DNA of 7,992 nucleotides from the NCBI GenBank assembly GCA_902495025.1, contig CABUWB010000080.1, positions 1 to 7,992 of the forward strand, written 5' to 3'. The notes beneath the pieces are model-generated. The model did no database searches. It saw nothing but the letters and a program-made list of their open reading frames with translations, and was not told the origin of the DNA. A program made the position numbers and the translations under genes. Below are positions 4,269 to 7,992 of this stretch, in pieces. The DNA is from an uncultured Eubacteriales bacterium (GTDB lineage Bacteria > Bacillota > Clostridia > Lachnospirales > CAG-274). Each line of letters opens with the position of its first letter. The first letter of the stretch is position 1.

Positions 4269-6260
4269 ATGGAAAAAATAGAAAACCTATCTATTGATTT
4301 AGAAACTTTCAGCAGTGTGGATTTGAACAAGTGTGGTGTATATAAGTATGCTGAGTCAGATGATTTTGAGATATTGCTTTTCGGTGTGTCGTTAAATGGG
4401 AAAGAGCCTGTTGTTTATGATTTGGCACAGGGCGAAACCATACCTATCGAAATCATAAAAGCTCTTGTTGATGATACAGTTACAAAATGGGCGTTTAATG
4501 CTAACTTTGAAAGGGTTTGTTTATCGGTATGGCTTGCCAGATATTATCCGCAGTATTTTAGGAGTTATAGCATTGATGAAGATACAGTAGGAGATTATCT
4601 TGACCCATCAGCTTGGAAATGCTCAATGGTATGGTCTGCTTATATGGGTCTGCCATTGTCCCTTGCCGGAACAGGTGCTGTATTAGGCTTAGAAGAACAG
4701 AAACTGAAAGAAGGCAAAGACCTCATAAAATATTTTTGTGTGCCTTGCAAGCCGACAAAGATTAATGGCGGCAGAATAAGAAACCTGCCAAACCATAACT
4801 TTGAAAAGTGGGAGCTGTTTAAGACTTACAATAAGCGTGATGTTGAAGTAGAGATGAGTATACAGAAAAGGCTGTGTAAGTTTCCTGTGCCTGACTTTGT
4901 TTGGGAGGAATATCACCTTGACCAAGAGATTAATGACCGAGGAATAGCTCTTGATATGGCTGTTGTTGAAAATGCTATTGCTTTTGATGAAAGGTCTAAG
5001 GCAAAGCTTGCTAATAAGATGAAAAATATTACCGAGCTTGATAATCCAAATTCAGTAGTACAAATGAAAAAGTGGCTTGCAGATAATGGTCTTGAGCTTG
5101 ACTCACTTGGTAAAAAGGAAGTTGCACAGGCAGTAAAGTCTGCCCCAAAGGAATTAGCCGAGGTGCTGATGCTCCGTCAGCAGCTTTCAAAATCTTCGGT
5201 AAAGAAATATCAAGCAATGAAAAATGCAGCCTGCAAGGATGGACGAGCAAGAGGTATGTTTCAATTTTATGGAGCTAATCGCACAGGCAGATTTGCAGGC
5301 AGAATTATCCAGCTGCAAAACTTGCCGCAAAATCATATATCAGACTTGGAACAGGCTCGCGGACTTGTAAAAAATGGTGATTATGAGGCTATGGAAATGC
5401 TATATGATGATATTCCCGATACCTTATCTCAGCTTATCCGCACTGCATTTATACCAAGAAATGGTATGAAGTTTATTGTTGCAGACTTTTCGGCTATTGA
5501 GGCTAGAGTTATTGCTCACCTTGCGGGTGAACAGTGGAGAGCCGAGGTCTTTGAAAAAGGTGGAGATATTTATTGTGCATCTGCGTCACAGATGTTTGGT
5601 GTTCCTGTTGAAAAGAATGGTATTAACGGACACCTCCGTCAAAAAGGAAAAATAGCTGAATTAGCTCTTGGCTATGGCGGCTCTGTTGGTGCTTTAAAAT
5701 CTATGGGTGCTTTGGATATGGGACTAATGGAAGATGAACTGCAGCCGCTTGTTGATAGCTGGAGAAATGCCAATACTAACATTGTTAAGCTATGGTGGGA
5801 TGTTGACTGCTGTATAAAAAAGACGGTAAAGGAAAGAACGGCAACTCAGACACACGGCATTAGATTTATATACCAGAGTGGTATGCTCTTTATTCAGCTG
5901 CCAAGCGGCAGACGACTCTGCTATGTCAGACCTCGTATTGGTGAGAACCGCTTTGGTGGTGAGTCTGTTACCTATGAGGGAATAGGCAGTACCAAGAAGT
6001 GGGAGCGTATTGAAAGCTATGGTCCTAAGTTTGTTGAAAACATAGTACAGGCTATAAGCAGAGATATTCTTTTCTATGCTATTAGGAACTTATCCCATTG
6101 TTTTATAGTGGGTCATGTTCACGATGAGCTGATTATTGAGTGCAGCAAGGATGTGTCACTTAATGTTGTATGTGAGCAGATGGGGAGAACACCTCCTTGG
6201 CTCGAGGGACTTTTGCTAAGAGCTGATGGATATGAATGTGATTTTTATAAAAAAGAATAA
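4269..6260 (+). CDS. Phage DNA polymerase, family A (Pol I-like) with 3'-5' exonuclease
   Basis: This 663-aa protein copies the phage genome. The N-terminal proofreading domain shows Exo I D10-x-E12 (SIDLETFSS), Exo II N77-x2-F80-E81 (Glu where Pol I has Asp) and Exo III Y187-x3-D191 (YNKRD). The polymerase domain shows motif A D406 (VADFSAIEARVIAHLAGE), motif B R457-x3-K461...Y469-G470 (RQKGKIAELALGYGG) and motif C H618-D619-E620 (GHVHDELII). At the motif B position where Pol I enzymes carry Phe or Tyr (F762 in E. coli) there is a Leu, L465. No 5' nuclease domain is present, as usual for phage members, and the length fits. ATG 4269 is preferred because the family begins close to the LSIDLET strand; its ribosome binding site (AAAGG 4253-4257, 11 nt) is moderate. 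A TTG at 4233 lies inside the terminator hairpin. Confidence 0.97.
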   Translation: MEKIENLSIDLETFSSVDLNKCGVYKYAESDDFEILLFGVSLNGKEPVVYDLAQGETIPIEIIKALVDDTVTKWAFNANFERVCLSVWLARYYPQYFRSYSIDEDTVGDYLDPSAWKCSMVWSAYMGLPLSLAGTGAVLGLEEQKLKEGKDLIKYFCVPCKPTKINGGRIRNLPNHNFEKWELFKTYNKRDVEVEMSIQKRLCKFPVPDFVWEEYHLDQEINDRGIALDMAVVENAIAFDERSKAKLANKMKNITELDNPNSVVQMKKWLADNGLELDSLGKKEVAQAVKSAPKELAEVLMLRQQLSKSSVKKYQAMKNAACKDGRARGMFQFYGANRTGRFAGRIIQLQNLPQNHISDLEQARGLVKNGDYEAMEMLYDDIPDTLSQLIRTAFIPRNGMKFIVADFSAIEARVIAHLAGEQWRAEVFEKGGDIYCASASQMFGVPVEKNGINGHLRQKGKIAELALGYGGSVGALKSMGALDMGLMEDELQPLVDSWRNANTNIVKLWWDVDCCIKKTVKERTATQTHGIRFIYQSGMLFIQLPSGRRLCYVRPRIGENRFGGESVTYEGIGSTKKWERIESYGPKFVENIVQAISRDILFYAIRNLSHCFIVGHVHDELIIECSKDVSLNVVCEQMGRTPPWLEGLLLRADGYECDFYKKE

Positions 6261-6281
6261 AAAATTGGTTCTTAAAACAGG

Positions 6282-6325
6282 GGTTTCTGTCCTTTTTCTT
6301 TTAGAAGGCAGAAACCTTGCTTTTT
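6282..6325 (+). terminator. Intrinsic terminator after the DNA polymerase gene
   Basis: GGTTTCTGtCC (6282-6292) pairs with GGCAGAAACC (6307-6316), 10 bp with one bulged T and a 14-nt T-rich loop. The tract TTGCTTTTT (6317-6325) follows. It begins about 20 nt after the polymerase stop codon. The rest of the 168-nt gap to the next gene holds only a small 6-bp hairpin (6386-6404) and the ribosome binding site of the antirepressor gene. Confidence 0.75.
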
Positions 6326-6428
6326 GTGAAAAAATTTTATTTAGGCACTTCGGATTTTACAACTTTTGCTTGCCTATAGAAGCAGAAGGCAGAGTAAATG
6401 CCTTACTTTAAATTAGGAGGTAATTCTT

Positions 6429-7229
6429 ATGAACGAATTACAGATTTTTAATCATGCAGAGTTTGGCTCTGTTAGAACAGTTACTGTTGACAATGAACCA
6501 TACTTTGTAGGCAAAGATGTAGCGGTTGCTCTGGGATACAGTAATGCAAGTAAAGCTGTGGCAACTCATGTTGATGAAGAAGACAAGGTGTTTGTAATGC
6601 TAGATATAGCAGATGCCCAAAATGGGAATGTGCCTATTGGACAGAGTAAGACAGCAGTTATAAATGAAAGCGGTCTTTACAGCCTTATCCTTTCAAGCAA
6701 GCTGCCTAATGCTAAGAAATTTAAGCACTGGGTTACTTCAGAGGTACTGCCTAGCATCAGAAAAAATGGTGTGTATGCTATTGACGAGGTCCTTGAAAAT
6801 CCAGATATGCTTATTGAGGCTCTCACAAAATTAAAAGCAGAACGTGAAAGAGCTAAGGCTTTGGAACAGACAGTGGCTGTACAGTATCAGCAGATTGCGG
6901 AGATGCAGCCAAAGGCAAGTTATTATGATGTTGTGCTTAATTGTAAGGACCTTGTGGCAATCTCTGTAATTGCAAAGGACTACGGTTGGAGTGCTAAAAA
7001 AATGAACAAGTATCTCCATAAAAAAGGAGTTCAGTTTAAGCAGGGGGCTATTTGGCTCTTATATCAAGACTATGCAGAGCTTGGCTACACAAGCACAAAG
7101 ACACATTCCTATAACGGCAATGATGGCACTATTCACACCAAGCCGCATACATATTGGACACAGAAGGGTCGTTTGTTTATTTATGACCTTTTGAAGTCTG
7201 ATGGAATTGTTCCTTTAATAGAACAGTAA
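6429..7229 (+). CDS. Phage antirepressor with Bro-N and KilAC domains
   Basis: This 266-aa DNA-binding protein has the two-domain plan of phage antirepressors. Residues 1-~115 are a Bro-N domain (FGSVRTVTVDNEPYFVGKDV, ALGYSNASKAVATHVDEEDK, SGLYSLILSSKLPNAKKFKHW, VLPSIRKNGVYA). A charged helical linker with coiled-coil character (about 120-150) follows. The KilAC domain covers about 157-262 (AISVIAKDYGWSAKKMNKYL, then KPHTYWTQKGRLFIYDLL). Proteins of this type counteract the prophage repressor or control early genes. ATG 6429 has AGGAGG 8 nt upstream. It lies between polymerase and primase genes, not beside a repressor, and is set apart by hairpins on both sides (6282-6325, 7237-7267), so it may be separately expressed or a later insertion into the replication module. 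Domain calls are firm; its target is unknown. Confidence 0.93.
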   Translation: MNELQIFNHAEFGSVRTVTVDNEPYFVGKDVAVALGYSNASKAVATHVDEEDKVFVMLDIADAQNGNVPIGQSKTAVINESGLYSLILSSKLPNAKKFKHWVTSEVLPSIRKNGVYAIDEVLENPDMLIEALTKLKAERERAKALEQTVAVQYQQIAEMQPKASYYDVVLNCKDLVAISVIAKDYGWSAKKMNKYLHKKGVQFKQGAIWLLYQDYAELGYTSTKTHSYNGNDGTIHTKPHTYWTQKGRLFIYDLLKSDGIVPLIEQ

Positions 7230-7236
7230 AAATCTA

Positions 7237-7267
7237 GTGCTGTTCTCCCAAGTGGAGAGCAGCGCAC
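7237..7267 (+). promoter_or_regulatory. GC-richer hairpin just before the ribosome binding site of the 51-aa gene
   Basis: GTGC-TGTTCTCC (7237-7248) pairs with GGAGAGCA-gc-GCAC (7254-7267): an inner 8 bp with one G-U pair, then a 2-nt bulge and 4 more bp, with the loop CAAGT. There is no T tract; the AAGGAGG ribosome binding site (7268-7274) follows at once. It may act as an mRNA processing or stabilising element or influence translation rather than end transcription. Confidence 0.55.
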
Positions 7268-7279
7268 AAGGAGGATATA

Positions 7280-7435
7280 ATGAATATTTATTTTGAATTG
7301 CACTCTTTAAAAAGAAAGATACCGAGAAATACCTACAAGACAATACTTGGTCAGCTTAATGCCGGTGATATTAAAGGTGCGGAAACGGGAATAAAAAGAA
7401 TTAAGGAAAAGCTGAGAGGTGGTAAAAATGGATAA
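7280..7435 (+). CDS. Small hypothetical phage protein, 51 aa
   Basis: The frame runs from ATG 7280 to TAA 7435, with AAGGAGG at 7268-7274 (5-nt spacing). The product is basic and mostly helical, with a core IPRNTYKTILGQLNAGDIKG (about 14-33) and a Lys-rich end (GIKRIKEKLRGGKNG). I recall similar unnamed proteins, with a helical hairpin of the form P-x-TY-TI-GQ-x-AGD-x-GA, in many Firmicutes phage replication modules, which supports a real gene. It overlaps the next gene by 8 nt, indicating translational coupling. No catalytic residues or membrane segments are seen; function unknown. Confidence 0.75.
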   Translation: MNIYFELHSLKRKIPRNTYKTILGQLNAGDIKGAETGIKRIKEKLRGGKNG

Positions 7436-7844
7436 GTATAATGCCGAGGGGTACTATGACCCTACCGCTTATGAGGCACTTTCAAAAATTGAGAGAGAAG
7501 AACGAAAAGCCAATTACAGACCTTTGGTATATATCTGTTCACCTTATTCTGGTAATGTTGATTTTAATGTTACAAATGCTCGTATTTACTGTAAATATGC
7601 TGTTGACAACAAGTGTATTCCTATAGCACCACATTTGCTGTTTCCACAGTTTTTGAATGATGAAGAACCTACTGACCGAGAGCTTGCTATGTTTATGAAT
7701 ATGGTTTTACTCAGTAAGTGTGAAGAGCTATGGGTATTTGGCAATACCATTTCACAGGGTATGGGACAGGAAATAGCAAAAGCAGAAAAAAGAAGAATGA
7801 AGATAAGATATTTTGATTATGAGCTAAAGGAGGTTGAGGGATAA
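7428..7844 (+). CDS. DUF4406/DUF7768-type nucleoside 2-deoxyribosyltransferase-like protein
   Basis: This 138-aa protein has the fold signature of the nucleoside 2-deoxyribosyltransferase-like superfamily. It shows a first strand and nucleotide loop YICSPYSG (35-42), N-x3-AR (NVTNARIYCKYAV), CIPIAPHLLFPQFL, and near the end EELWVFGNTISQGMGQEIAKA, whose Glu matches the catalytic-type Glu position of the superfamily. A charged ~30-residue N-terminal extension precedes the domain. Enzymes of the wider superfamily cleave or exchange N-glycosidic bonds of nucleosides or nucleotides, but the substrate of this phage subgroup is not established. Candidates are nucleotide pool tuning or signal degradation. 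ATG 7428 is chosen over GTG 7419 because AGAGG lies 8 nt before it. Its stop overlaps the next start (TAATG). Confidence 0.88.
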   Translation: MDKYNAEGYYDPTAYEALSKIEREERKANYRPLVYICSPYSGNVDFNVTNARIYCKYAVDNKCIPIAPHLLFPQFLNDEEPTDRELAMFMNMVLLSKCEELWVFGNTISQGMGQEIAKAEKRRMKIRYFDYELKEVEG

Positions 7845-7992
7845 TGCGTGATTTAAGTATTGCATACGGGAGCAGCCGAACTGCAAAGCAGTGGTCAAAT
7901 AAAACCATACGCTTTGGTGACTTAAAGGAACGCTTAAAGGTAACGATACGAACATCAGAGTCTGCTGAGGAATATGCACAATTTTCAAAGGC
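7844..7992 (+). CDS. Start of a VapE-type phage primase/helicase gene (cut by window edge)
   Basis: Only the first 49 codons are present, from ATG 7844, whose A is shared with the stop of the preceding gene. AAGGAGG at 7826-7832 and GAGGG at 7836-7840 are upstream. The visible N-terminus, MRDLSIAYGSSRTAKQWSN then ITFGDLKERL-like KTIRFGDLKERLKVTIRTSE and EEYAQFSKA, resembles the beginning of the long virulence-associated protein E (VapE) family proteins of clostridial phages. These combine a primase-like N-terminal part with a P-loop superfamily helicase. The diagnostic Walker motifs would lie outside the window. It completes the replication set (nuclease, ssDNA-binding protein, polymerase, primase/helicase). 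The identity rests on a short N-terminus and gene order. Confidence 0.75.
   Translation, partial: MRDLSIAYGSSRTAKQWSNKTIRFGDLKERLKVTIRTSESAEEYAQFSK

Noticed and set aside
6386..6404. Hairpin AAGGCA/TGCCTT before the antirepressor gene
   Set aside because: The stem is only 6 bp with a 7-nt loop and no T tract, so it is within what chance produces in such sequence.
6226..6411. Rightward 61-aa frame overlapping the polymerase end
   Set aside because: It starts inside the polymerase gene without a ribosome binding site and runs through the terminator hairpin at 6282-6325; the translation resembles no protein.
7419..7427. GTG start for the DUF4406/DUF7768 gene
   Set aside because: It overlaps the ribosome binding site that serves ATG 7428, and the three extra residues add nothing to the domain.

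Overview
The window looks like the early (lysis/lysogeny-to-replication) part of a temperate phage or prophage of a low-GC Gram-positive bacterium, most likely a member of the Clostridia (Lachnospiraceae-like). The grounds are strong AGGAGG-type ribosome binding sites before nearly every gene, AT-rich coding sequence, tightly packed co-directional genes, and a gene set (Cas4-like DUF2800 nuclease, DUF2815 ssDNA-binding protein, family A phage DNA polymerase, Bro-N/KilAC antirepressor, DUF4406/DUF7768 protein, start of a VapE-type primase/helicase) that is typical of clostridial siphophages. The species cannot be fixed from the sequence alone.

Layout. Bases 1-581 hold the 5' part of a leftward gene that runs off the window. 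Its product is not firmly identified; it may be an ABC-3C/HNH-like defence protein. Its extended -10 promoter (680-708) overlaps a near-perfect 19-bp AT-rich inverted repeat (701-742). From 801 everything reads rightward. First comes a 46-aa basic protein with an internal duplication and a TTG start. Next is a gene-free, structure-rich stretch (942-1224) with a perfect inverted repeat around TATAAT, a tight hairpin, and a terminator/antiterminator-like pair. It leads into a small sigma-70 region-4-like protein (1225-1737), which is followed by a strong intrinsic terminator (1744-1782).

A second short structured leader (1805-1849) then opens the replication operon: a 57-aa protein, a 118-aa protein, the DUF2800 nuclease, the DUF2815 ssDNA-binding protein, a 42-aa membrane protein, DNA polymerase, antirepressor, a 51-aa protein, the DUF4406/DUF7768 protein, and the VapE-like gene cut by the right edge. 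Most of these genes overlap or abut. Three places are punctuated by hairpins: an intrinsic terminator before the polymerase gene, one after it, and a T-tract-less hairpin before the 51-aa gene.

How they may work together (inference): the sigma-like protein probably controls transcription of the early or replication genes. The DUF2800 nuclease and DUF2815 protein would process and protect DNA ends, the polymerase copies, and the VapE-type protein primes or unwinds. The most unusual feature is that the leaders of the sigma-like gene and of the replication operon share the same complementary pair, GTCCTTT upstream and AAAGGAC at the Shine-Dalgarno site. This suggests a common RNA-level (or protein-operator) switch.
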